Source of the DNA: Slackia sp. ZJ119
Lineage (GTDB): Bacteria; Actinomycetota; Coriobacteriia; Coriobacteriales; Eggerthellaceae
Direction: 5' to 3'
Length of the DNA stretch: 64,000 bases
NCBI RefSeq assembly: GCF_011039175.1
Contig: NZ_JAAKEN010000001.1
Location: 310,001-374,000, forward strand
Part shown: positions 9,672 through 17,120 of the stretch, in pieces
Numbering within the stretch: position 1 is the stretch's first letter
Layout of the letters: every line of letters starts with the position of its first letter
Notes under the pieces: generated by a model
What the model was told of the DNA's origin: nothing
The model's database searches: none
Seen by the model: the letters and a program-made list of their open reading frames with translations, nothing else
Position numbers and translations under genes: made by a program

Positions 9672-12161
9672 ATGGTTCAGCCTGTCGAGCTGCTTGCTCC
9701 CGCCGGCTCCCTGGCGGCCCTTCATGCGGCCGTGACCGGGGGAGCCGATGCGGTTTATTTGGGCCTCGACGCGTTCAACGCGCGGCGCGGCGCCGACAAT
9801 TTCACGTTGCAGACCTTGCGCGAGGCGTGCGATTACGCCCATCTGCGCAACGCGGGGGTGTATGTGGCCCTCAACACCATCGTGCTGCCTCGCGAAATCG
9901 AAGAGGCGCTCGAATTGGCGCGGCAGGCCTACCGCGCCGGCGCTGACGCCTTCATCGTCCAAGACATCGGCGTGGCGTCGGAGCTTGTGCGCACGCTGCC
10001 CGAAGCGCGGCTTCACCTGTCCACCCAGATGAACATCCACAACGCGGCCGGCATTCGTGCGGCGGCGCGGCTGGGGGCGGCGCGGGTCACGCTCGCCCGC
10101 GAGCTGTCCTTTGACGAGGTGTCCGAACTGGCGCACGTTGCGGCTGATCTGGGGCTTGAGGTGGAGGCGTTCTGCCACGGAGCCTTGTGCGTGTGCTATT
10201 CGGGCCAGTGCTTCATGTCGTCGATGATCGGCGGGCGCTCCGCCAACCGCGGCATGTGCGCCCAAGCGTGCCGGCTGCCTTATTCGCTGCACAACAAGGC
10301 CTTGCGCAAAGACCTGCCAAGTCCCGGCGAGCATCTGCTGTCTCCGTCAGATCTGTGCACCATCGACGACGTGGACAAGCTGGTCGCCGCCGGGGTTTCC
10401 AGCCTGAAAATCGAAGGCCGCATGAAGTCGCCCGAATACGTCTTCGAGGTGACGAACGCCTATCGCGACCAGCTCGACCGGGCGCTTGCGGCCGCGGCGG
10501 GCGGATCGCACGCCGACCTGCCTGCCGGCGAAGCGGTGCACCAGGCGCTTGAAGAGGTGTTTTCCCGCGGCTTCACCACGGCGTATCTGCAGGGCGAGCG
10601 CGGCAACGACATCATGAGCTACGGCCGGCCGAACAACCGCGGCGTCTTTGTGGGGCGCGTGGCCCGCATCGCGAAGGGCAAGGCCTACGTGGCCGCCGAA
10701 CGCCCGCTCGAACGAGGCGACGTGCTGGAGTTTTGGACGAACAAAGGGCATTTCTCGCACACGGTTGCCGACGTTGCTTATGACAAAGACGGCTTGGCGG
10801 CGCTTGAGCCCGACCGGCCCGTCGGCAAAGGCGACCGCGTGTTTCGGGTGCGCAGCGCCGCACGGGCCTTCGAAGACGACGCGCTCGAGCCGCGCGTGGC
10901 GGTCGACGGCAAGGTGACCGTGCGTTTGGGCGAGCCGCTGCGCGTCGAGTTTTGGCGGGCCGACCGCGACGGCGCGTCGACGGGCGGCATCGGCGCCGGT
11001 GTGCTCGATGCGCGGGCCGTCGGCACGTACGAGGGCCCGGTTGTGGAAGAGGCGCGCACCAAGGCGGTGTCCGCTGAAGACGTGCGGGCCCACATCGACC
11101 GCTTGGGCCAGACGCCCTATGTGCTCGGGTCTTTGGAGATAGACCTCGACGAACGCGTCGGCCTGGGATTTTCGCTGCTGCACAAGGCCCGCGCCCAAGC
11201 GCTCGATGCGCTGACGGAAGCATCGCTTGCTCCTGCGCACGACCGGCTGCTCAGGCGTCTGGACGACCGTCCGCTGCTTTCGGCGGTTCGCTCCAAGGGC
11301 CTGAAAATCGCCGCATGGGCGACCAACCCCGCCTGCGCCAAGGCCGCAAAGAAGGCCGGCGCCGACATCGTCTATGTTCCGGCGCTCAACTATCCGCGCG
11401 GCGAAGCCACCGTGGCCGGCCAGCGCTCGTCTACGGTCGAAGGCGTGCCGTGGCCCAAAGACGCCGTCATCGCCTTGCCGGTGGTGGAGCACGACCCGCT
11501 GCCGTCGACCCGCGAAGGGCGCCTTGGCTTCGACGCTTGGTCGCACGTGAAGCAAAACGCTCCGGTGCTCGTGGAAAGCATCGGCGCCCTTGAACGCGCT
11601 TCCCGCGAAGGCCGCCCGTGCGAGATCGGCCCCCATCTGCCGCTCACGAACGCTTTTGCGCTGCAGGCGGCAGGCGAATGGGGGGCGTCGCGCGCGTGGC
11701 TCTCGCCCGAGCTGACCATAAAGCAGATCGCCGACTTGGCGCAAGATTCCCCTGTCGAGCTGGGCATTGCCGTGTCGGGCTTCCAAGAGCTCATGATCAC
11801 GGAGCATTGCCTGCTCATGAGCCAGGGTCCGTGCGACGAAAACTGCGACGCCTGCCCGAGGCGCAAAAGCCCGCACTACCTGAAAGACCGCAAGGGCTAC
11901 GAATTCCCGGTCGTCACCGACGTGCTGGGCCGCAGCCATCTGTACAACAGCGTGGAATACGACGGCGTTGCGTCGCTGCTGGAACTCATTGGGGCCGGCA
12001 TCGGCGCGGTGATGGTGGACGCGACGCTCATGACCGTCGAGCAGACGACCGCCGCGGTCAAGCGCCTCGTCCGCGCCCGCAGCATCGCGCACGCCGACGG
12101 CAACGCGGTCGCCCGGCTGGAAGCGGCCACGACCGGCCACCTTTACCGAGGGGTGAGCTAG
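9672..12161 (+). CDS. U32 family protein (RlhA/TrhP-like, with C-terminal extension)
   Basis: The 829-residue protein starts with the U32 TIM-barrel (ELLAPAGSLAALHAAV, GADAVYLGLDAFNAR) and contains the signature segment HGALCVCYSGQC...GGRSANRGMCAQACR, whose cysteines probably bind an iron-sulfur cluster. A further Cys set (CDENCDACPRRK) lies near the C-terminus. Although named peptidases, characterised members (RlhA, TrhP/TrhO-type systems) act in prephenate-dependent hydroxylation of 23S rRNA or tRNA. The two-part length of about 830 residues resembles the RlhA-type architecture. The exact RNA substrate cannot be told. ATG 9672 follows AGAAAGGAAAG. Confidence 0.85.
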   Translation: MVQPVELLAPAGSLAALHAAVTGGADAVYLGLDAFNARRGADNFTLQTLREACDYAHLRNAGVYVALNTIVLPREIEEALELARQAYRAGADAFIVQDIGVASELVRTLPEARLHLSTQMNIHNAAGIRAAARLGAARVTLARELSFDEVSELAHVAADLGLEVEAFCHGALCVCYSGQCFMSSMIGGRSANRGMCAQACRLPYSLHNKALRKDLPSPGEHLLSPSDLCTIDDVDKLVAAGVSSLKIEGRMKSPEYVFEVTNAYRDQLDRALAAAAGGSHADLPAGEAVHQALEEVFSRGFTTAYLQGERGNDIMSYGRPNNRGVFVGRVARIAKGKAYVAAERPLERGDVLEFWTNKGHFSHTVADVAYDKDGLAALEPDRPVGKGDRVFRVRSAARAFEDDALEPRVAVDGKVTVRLGEPLRVEFWRADRDGASTGGIGAGVLDARAVGTYEGPVVEEARTKAVSAEDVRAHIDRLGQTPYVLGSLEIDLDERVGLGFSLLHKARAQALDALTEASLAPAHDRLLRRLDDRPLLSAVRSKGLKIAAWATNPACAKAAKKAGADIVYVPALNYPRGEATVAGQRSSTVEGVPWPKDAVIALPVVEHDPLPSTREGRLGFDAWSHVKQNAPVLVESIGALERASREGRPCEIGPHLPLTNAFALQAAGEWGASRAWLSPELTIKQIADLAQDSPVELGIAVSGFQELMITEHCLLMSQGPCDENCDACPRRKSPHYLKDRKGYEFPVVTDVLGRSHLYNSVEYDGVASLLELIGAGIGAVMVDATLMTVEQTTAAVKRLVRARSIAHADGNAVARLEAATTGHLYRGVS

Positions 12162-12193
12162 GTAAATGCTGACCGATTTGGTCAGCATTTACC
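12161..12193. terminator. Perfect 14-bp inverted repeat after the U32 gene
   Basis: GGTAAATGCTGACC (12161-12174) and GGTCAGCATTTACC (12180-12193) form a perfect stem with a five-base loop, starting on the last base of the U32 stop codon. There is no T-run on the plus strand. It may end or process the U32 message, or be a protein-binding palindrome upstream of tyrS. Confidence 0.5.
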
Positions 12194-12246
12194 CGCATGA
12201 CGGCCTCAGCCGGCTTCCCTTGTCCGTGCGCCTTTCGTGCGCCCTG

Positions 12247-12255
12247 TGCTACAAT
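12247..12255 (+). promoter_or_regulatory. Extended -10 promoter of tyrS
   Basis: TGCTACAAT at 12247-12255 is an extended -10 element 44 bases before the tyrS start. No good -35 is at the normal distance, which fits an extended -10 promoter. Confidence 0.5.
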
Positions 12256-12298
12256 CGAGCCTCTGTCCCCGACCGCTTTTCACAAGAATCGAGAACGT

Positions 12299-13510
12299 AT
12301 GCTTTCCCCTGAAGAACAGCTTCACATCATCTCTTCCGGAACCGCCGCCATCGTGCCCGAAGCGGCGCTGATGGAAAAGCTCAAGCGCGGCGTGCCGCTC
12401 AACATCAAGCTCGGCGTCGACCCGACGGCCCCCGACCTGCATCTCGGCCATGCGGTGCCCTTCCGCAAGCTGCGCCAGTTCCAGGACCTGGGGCATGAGG
12501 TCACGCTCATCATCGGCGACGGCACTGCGCTCATCGGCGATCCGTCGGGGCGCAACTCCACCCGTCCGCAGCTGACGCGCGAACAGGTGCAAGCCAACGT
12601 GCAAACCTACGTCGACCAGGCGTTTCTTATTCTCGATCCCGAACGCACGACGCTGCGCTACAACTCCGAATGGATCTTGTCGCTCGACATGGAGCACCTG
12701 CTGAAGATCCTTGCGCAGTTCACGGTCGCCCGCATCCTCGAGCGCGACGACTTCCACAACCGCTACGGCTCGGGCCAGCCCATCGGCCTGCACGAGTTCC
12801 TCTACCCCGTCATGCAGGCCTACGACTCGGTGGTCATCAAGGCCGACGTGGAGCTTGGCGGCACCGACCAGCTGTTCAATCTGCTTGCCGGCCGCGAGCT
12901 CATGGAGAAAATGGGCCTCGAGCCGCAGGTGTGCCTGACGTTGCCCCTGCTCGAAGGCACCGACGGCGTGCAGAAGATGTCGAAGTCTTACGGCAACTAC
13001 GTCGGCCTGACCGACGAGCCGTCCGACATGTTCGGGAAGGTGATGTCCATCCCCGACGAGCTGATGGTGAAGTACTTCCGCCTGGCGTCCACGCTGCCCG
13101 TTGACGAGATCGACGAGATCGAGCGTGCGCTTGCGGCCGACGAGCTGCATCCGAACAAGGTGAAGCGCCAGCTCGCACGCAACATCGTGGAGGCGTACCA
13201 CGACGGCGAAGCGGCCTTGGCGGCGGAAGAGGCGTTCGACCGCCTGTTCAAGGACCACGCCATCCCCGAAGACATCCCCGTGTTCGAGGCCGACCTGACG
13301 CCCAACGACGAGGGCAAGGTGTATGTGGCGAAGCTTTTGGCCGACGCCGGCATGGCGTCGAGCGCGGGCGAGGCGCGGCGCCTCATCGACGGCGGCGGCG
13401 TGAAGGTGAACGGGGACGCGCTGCCTGCGAAGGCGTACAACGTCGATCCGGTGCTGCTCGAAGGGGCCGTCATCCAGGTGGGGAAGCGCAAGTTCGTGCG
13501 CCTGGGCTAG
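12299..13510 (+). CDS. tyrS: Tyrosyl-tRNA synthetase
   Basis: The 403-residue class I synthetase charges tRNA-Tyr. The HIGH-type motif appears as HLGH near residue 48, the KMSKS loop near 226, and an S4 RNA-binding domain ends the protein (about 340-403, ARRLIDGGGVKVNG). The short spacing and sequence fit the TyrZ-like subclass. The open frame extends upstream to 12197, but the ATG at 12299 gives the normal N-terminus. A conserved hairpin terminator follows. No T-box leader is visible in the short 5' region, so tRNA-dependent leader control is unlikely. Confidence 0.96.
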   Translation: MLSPEEQLHIISSGTAAIVPEAALMEKLKRGVPLNIKLGVDPTAPDLHLGHAVPFRKLRQFQDLGHEVTLIIGDGTALIGDPSGRNSTRPQLTREQVQANVQTYVDQAFLILDPERTTLRYNSEWILSLDMEHLLKILAQFTVARILERDDFHNRYGSGQPIGLHEFLYPVMQAYDSVVIKADVELGGTDQLFNLLAGRELMEKMGLEPQVCLTLPLLEGTDGVQKMSKSYGNYVGLTDEPSDMFGKVMSIPDELMVKYFRLASTLPVDEIDEIERALAADELHPNKVKRQLARNIVEAYHDGEAALAAEEAFDRLFKDHAIPEDIPVFEADLTPNDEGKVYVAKLLADAGMASSAGEARRLIDGGGVKVNGDALPAKAYNVDPVLLEGAVIQVGKRKFVRLG

Positions 13511-13586
13511 TTGCCGGCGCCGACGCCGCCGCACGCAACGAAAGGCAAGCGTTCGAAGGCTGCCTGAACTGAAGAGAGTCCGACAG

Positions 13587-13622
13587 CAGGGCCGGAAGCG
13601 AGAGTTTCCGGCCCTGTTTGCA
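13587..13622 (+). terminator. Terminator of tyrS
   Basis: An 11-bp stem CAGGGCCGGAA / TTCCGGCCCTG (13587-13597, 13606-13616) is followed by TTTG. The same 60-base module, including the preceding words GGCTGCCTGAAC and CCGACAGC, recurs after the next gene at 15.6 kb. Confidence 0.7.
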
Positions 13623-13660
13623 GTCGGGGGTGACATTTGAGGGTCATTGTCCGTGATCCC

Positions 13661-13678
13661 TTACAAGAATTTTACATT
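13661..13678 (+). promoter_or_regulatory. Putative Pho box before the Na/Pi cotransporter
   Basis: TTACAAGAATTTTACATT contains TTACA-type half sites 11 bases apart (13661 and 13672). The stretch TACANGAATTTNACATT is almost identical to one upstream of the response-regulator gene at 36084-36100. PhoB/PhoP operators are direct repeats with an 11-bp period, so a Pho site is inferred. Confidence 0.5.
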
Positions 13679-13793
13679 TCCCGGTCAGAGGCCAGGCATT
13701 GACGCGATATGCTGATGTCATCTGCGCGTCGGGCGCAGGATCGCGTCTGCACGACGCGACGGTTGCATGTGAAAGGTGAATAAGGCAGTGGAC

Positions 13794-15566
13794 ATGTTCG
13801 AGACGCTTTTGGGGTTGCTGGGCGGACTCGCCCTGTTTCTGTTCGGTATGAATCTCATGAGCGAGCGCCTGCAGAAGGTTGCGGGCGAGAAAATGCGCAG
13901 CATTCTCGGTCTCATGACGAAAAACCCGGTGTTCGGCGTGCTTGCAGGTGCGCTTGTGACGGCGGTGCTGCAAAGTTCGTCGGCCACCACGGTGATGACC
14001 ATTGGGTTCGTGAGCGCCGGCCTCATGGGCCTGCCTCAGGCCATCTCCATCATCTTGGGCGCGAACATCGGCACCACCATGACGGCGCAGATCATCGCGT
14101 TCAAGATCAGCGACTACATCTTCTTGTTCATCTTTTTGGGCTTCATCATGTCGTTTGTCGGCCGGCGGGAGCGCATCAAGGACATCGGCCTCACCATCTT
14201 CGCGTTCGGCGTGCTGTTCCTCGGCATCGACACCATGGGCGCGGCGATGAAGCCTTTGGCGGCGAGCCCGGTGTTCACGGAAATGATCTCGCAGGTGGCC
14301 GGCATTCCCATACTCGGCGTTGCCGTGGGCACGCTTATGACGCTTGTCGTGCAAAGCTCGTCGGCCACCATCGCGGTGCTGCAGAACTTCGCCTCGCAGC
14401 CCGGGCCTGACGGCGTAAGCAGCATCATCGGGCTTGCGGGAGCCATTCCCATCCTGCTTGGCGACAACATCGGCACCACCATCACGGCGCTTCTGGCCAG
14501 CATCGGGCAGTCGCGCTCGGCCAAGCGCGTGGCGCTGTCGCATTGCATCTTCAACATTTCGGGTGCGCTGCTGTTCGTGTGGTTCGTGCCGGCGTTCGCG
14601 CAGTTCGTGCAGATGATCTCGCCGACGGGGCCCGAAGTGGAAGTCATCTCGCGTCAGATCGCCAACGCGCACACGTGCTTCAACGTGGCCATGACGCTCA
14701 TCTGGCTGCCGTTCATTCCGCTCATGGTGAAGGCGGTCATGGCGATTTTGCCAGACGAGCGCAGGGGCAAGCGCAAGGCGGGCCAAAGCCTTCGCGAGCC
14801 GGCGTATCTCGACCGGAACATGATCGCGCAGCCTGCCGCCGCCATGCAGATGACCGTGCAGGAAATTCTGCGGCTCGCCCATGCGTCGAGCGACGTGCTG
14901 GGGCGTCTTGTGGAGGCCGTGTCCGCGAGCGACGCGGCGCAGCTGGCGCAGGTGGAGGCGCAGGCAAGCGACGCGCATGCGCTCAGCAAGCGCATCACGA
15001 GCTACCAGTCCGAGATGTTCTCGATGGGCGTGCTCACCGAAGAGCAAGCTGGTTTGGCGGCACGGCTCATGCGCGTGCAGAACGAAGTGACGCGCATTGA
15101 CGCGCTGGCAGGCACGGCGGCGGGCAACCTCAAGGGAAGCCGCTACACCACAACGGCGCGAAAGGGGCTGCACGACAGCCTGGACATCGTGCGCGAGATG
15201 CTTGAACGCAGCGTGACCGCGCTCGAAAACGGCGACGCGCAGGTGGTCGAGGACGCGCGGCGCATGTATGAAACCGTGTTCAACATCGGCATTGACCTGC
15301 GTAAAGACCATGTGCGCCGCGTGGCGCAGGGCGAATGCAGCCCCGAGCTCACCGAGCAGTACAACAACATCCTGCTCACGGTCGACCGCATGGGAGACGC
15401 CTGCGTGAACATCGCCGAAGCGGCACGTGCCATCGACTTCAGCTACTTCATCGTGGTGGACGACGAGCAGACGATGCCGCCTGAAGACGAAAGCGGGCGC
15501 GAAGGCGAGCACGACGTCCCGACGACGCACGTCCCGAAAACGGACGTCGCCCCGCAAAACGCCTGA
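13794..15566 (+). CDS. Na+/phosphate cotransporter (NptA family) with PhoU-like C-terminal domain
   Basis: The ~590-residue membrane protein has two repeats of the NptA/SLC34-like transport domain, each with the diagnostic QSSSAT motif (QSSSATTVMT and QSSSATIAVL) and paired GANIGTT/GDNIGTT words. From about residue 355 to the end it is helical and resembles PhoU, which in related bacterial proteins probably senses phosphate status. The role is sodium-coupled phosphate uptake or export across the inner membrane. The ATG at 13794 is preferred because AAGG lies eight bases before it. A GTG at 13776 is in frame but too close to its own AAAGG. The upstream Pho-box-like repeat links it to pstSCAB at 32.5 kb. 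Confidence 0.9.
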   Translation: MFETLLGLLGGLALFLFGMNLMSERLQKVAGEKMRSILGLMTKNPVFGVLAGALVTAVLQSSSATTVMTIGFVSAGLMGLPQAISIILGANIGTTMTAQIIAFKISDYIFLFIFLGFIMSFVGRRERIKDIGLTIFAFGVLFLGIDTMGAAMKPLAASPVFTEMISQVAGIPILGVAVGTLMTLVVQSSSATIAVLQNFASQPGPDGVSSIIGLAGAIPILLGDNIGTTITALLASIGQSRSAKRVALSHCIFNISGALLFVWFVPAFAQFVQMISPTGPEVEVISRQIANAHTCFNVAMTLIWLPFIPLMVKAVMAILPDERRGKRKAGQSLREPAYLDRNMIAQPAAAMQMTVQEILRLAHASSDVLGRLVEAVSASDAAQLAQVEAQASDAHALSKRITSYQSEMFSMGVLTEEQAGLAARLMRVQNEVTRIDALAGTAAGNLKGSRYTTTARKGLHDSLDIVREMLERSVTALENGDAQVVEDARRMYETVFNIGIDLRKDHVRRVAQGECSPELTEQYNNILLTVDRMGDACVNIAEAARAIDFSYFIVVDDEQTMPPEDESGREGEHDVPTTHVPKTDVAPQNA

Positions 15567-15635
15567 TAAGCTGCCGGGCGCTGTCGATGCGGCGGCGCCT
15601 GCTTGAGGGCTGCCTGAACCGAATCGAACCCGACA

Positions 15636-15676
15636 GCGGGGCTGGAAGCGCAGGTTTCCAGCCCCGCTTGCTTTCT
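15636..15676 (+). terminator. Terminator of the Na/Pi cotransporter gene
   Basis: A 12-bp stem GCGGGGCTGGAA / TTCCAGCCCCGC (15636-15647, 15656-15667) is followed by TTGCTTTCT. It is clearly related in sequence to the tyrS terminator at 13587. Confidence 0.7.
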
Positions 15677-15711
15677 GACGCTGCAGGCCTTGGGGCTTTG
15701 ACGGCTTAGGG

Positions 15712-15990
15712 CTACAGCCCCAGCAACTCGCTGTGGCTGCCTGTTCTGGTGGCGGTGAGCACCAACTCGCCTTCGTTCACGACGTATATCAACAGCCAGT
15801 CAGGCTCTATGTGACATTCCCTGTGGTCTCCGTAGTTTCCTTTCAGGGCATGGTCGTGCATGGATTCGGGCAGTTTTTCCTGGTTGGCCAGGCGTATGAG
15901 CACGCTTTTGAGTTTGCCGAGGTCCTTCCCCTGTTTCTTGACGCGCTTGTAGTCTTTCTTGAACTTGGTCGTGTAGTCAATGCGGAGCAT
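15712..15990 (-). CDS. YafQ-type mRNA interferase toxin (RelE superfamily)
   Basis: A 92-residue basic protein (MLRIDYTTKFKKDYKRVKKQG start) of the RelE/YafQ toxin fold. Family members cut mRNA on the ribosome. The histidine-containing DHALKGNYGDHRECHIEPDWLLIY segment matches the YafQ core, including the HIEPDWLL stretch that carries catalytic residues in the family. The start at 15990 is chosen because longer frames would run into the antitoxin. It lies ten bases after the antitoxin gene, on the same strand, as in most type II modules where the antitoxin comes first. Confidence 0.88.
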   Translation of the reverse strand: MLRIDYTTKFKKDYKRVKKQGKDLGKLKSVLIRLANQEKLPESMHDHALKGNYGDHRECHIEPDWLLIYVVNEGELVLTATRTGSHSELLGL

Positions 15991-16000
15991 CGGCGTTTTC

Positions 16001-16285
16001 CTAGTCCTTGTCGAGGGCTGCGAACATGTCCTCGACGCTGTCGAAGGGACCCGCGAGGTTTCGCTTGTTGACCGCATCGTCCATGGCGGCCAACGTTTCG
16101 AGCGAGAAACCGTAAGGATTCGAAGGATCGAAGGGGAAGCCGCCGCGCTTGTTGAATGCGGAAACGAAGATGCGAATTGCGTTGCTCGGCGTCGTGCCGA
16201 TGCTTTCGCAGGTGGCTGCGAAAGCTCTTTTTTCCTCGTGACGCAGTTTGGCCGTTATAGGTTCCATGGTGGTGGGCGCAGGCAT
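16001..16285 (-). CDS. RelB/DinJ family antitoxin
   Basis: A 94-residue protein. The N-terminal half (MEPITAKLRHEEKRAFAATCESIGTTPSNAIRIFVSAF as spread over residues 7-44) is a ribbon-helix-helix DNA-binding domain of the DinJ type. The C-terminal half would wrap and block the toxin. An AGAGGTC ribosome-binding site precedes the ATG at 16285; a second in-frame ATG seven codons in is possible. The complex normally represses its own promoter. The short AT-rich stretch upstream (about 16300-16325) contains TACAAT on the minus strand and GGTATTAC/GTAACCCC-like arms that could be the operator. Confidence 0.88.
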   Translation of the reverse strand: MPAPTTMEPITAKLRHEEKRAFAATCESIGTTPSNAIRIFVSAFNKRGGFPFDPSNPYGFSLETLAAMDDAVNKRNLAGPFDSVEDMFAALDKD

Positions 16286-16387
16286 ATCGACCTCTTTCAG
16301 ATAAGGTATTACTGCGTATGCTATTGTAACCCCTCTGAGGGAAATGGCAAAGAGGGTGCGCAACGGCGACGCACCGCTGCTTCATCC

Positions 16388-16471
16388 CGAAAAGGCCCGA
16401 AGGCCCGGCAGCCTCTTCCGCCGTTGGGCCTTCGACGGTTTCGGGAAGGCGTCGGCGCTTCTCGTGCGCCG
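16388..16471. repeat. 84-bp repeat, copy 1 (identical copy at 30895-30978)
   Basis: By eye this 84-base stretch is identical to 30895-30978, 14.5 kb away. It contains back-to-back palindromic words (GGCCCGAAGGCCCGGC and TTGGGCCTTCGACGG) and can form hairpins. It lies in non-coding sequence in both places. Confidence 0.85.
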
Positions 16472-17028
16472 GCCCGCCGTGCCCCTTGCCTGCCAGGCGT
16501 CCGCCCCGCGGATCCAGGCCAAGACGGCCTTCGTCAGCGTTTCCCTAGGGGCGTTTCGAATCGACCTGTTTCGCATTCGCTTCGATGCCTTTCAGCGAGC
16601 AGGGCAGGGGAAAGGTGCCACAGTCCCGCCTCGTCGCGACTGAGCAGGTCGTAGAGCTTCGATTGGCAAAAAAGCGTGGATCTCGTTGGGCTTTGTCGCG
16701 CCGCATGCTTCAAGGACCGACGGCGCTATTGCCACGGCAAGCAGCGTCGACAATTTGTTTGACGTGGGGAGGCCGTCATTTCAACGCCTCCAAGGTATAG
16801 GAATCGGTGAAATGCACGTGCTCAAGTGTCTTGTCATCGCAGAAAAGAACCTGTTTGAACAGGGATTTTACTTTGAACTTCATTATCGCGGCCGCGTCGA
16901 AGGCGAGTTTTGGGCTGCTCGCATCCATTCTAGCCCAAACGGCGCGTGTCGCTTTCGACGGCGTTGAAGGCGCAGGAACAGCCGCTGAAGTTTTTTTCGG
17001 TTGACAAAGGGGCGGGGTTTTGCGGGGC
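16472..17028. other. Long intergenic region without a supported gene
   Basis: At 16514-16549 there is a copy of one arm of the dispersed AAGACGGCCTTNGTCAGCGTTTCCC family in reverse orientation. From about 16630 to 17000 the base composition falls and a small minus-strand open frame (about 35 codons, 16776-16883, MKFKVKSLFKQVLF start) is visible. It has plausible codon use but no recognisable family and only a weak start context. It may be a decayed gene remnant. No RNA gene was seen. Confidence 0.4.
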
Positions 17029-17120
17029 TTGTGGAAAAGCATAAAGATGTGGCACTGCCGCAACAGCGTCTATAACATGGCAACTGTATTGCATGGTGAG
17101 ACCATAGAGAAAGGTTATTG
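17029..17120 (+). promoter_or_regulatory. 5' region shared by the two large surface-protein genes
   Basis: This stretch aligns by eye with 49495-49588. Both contain a TAAAGATG word, a TGTATTGCAT word and an AGAAAGGT ribosome-binding site before ATGTCGAAG. TATAAC near 17072 is a candidate -10. The similarity implies common regulation or recent duplication. Confidence 0.55.

Noticed and set aside
16344-16654. Arg-rich open frames after the antitoxin gene
   Set aside because: They run through the 84-bp repeat and the dispersed palindrome, have no ribosome-binding site and no family resemblance.
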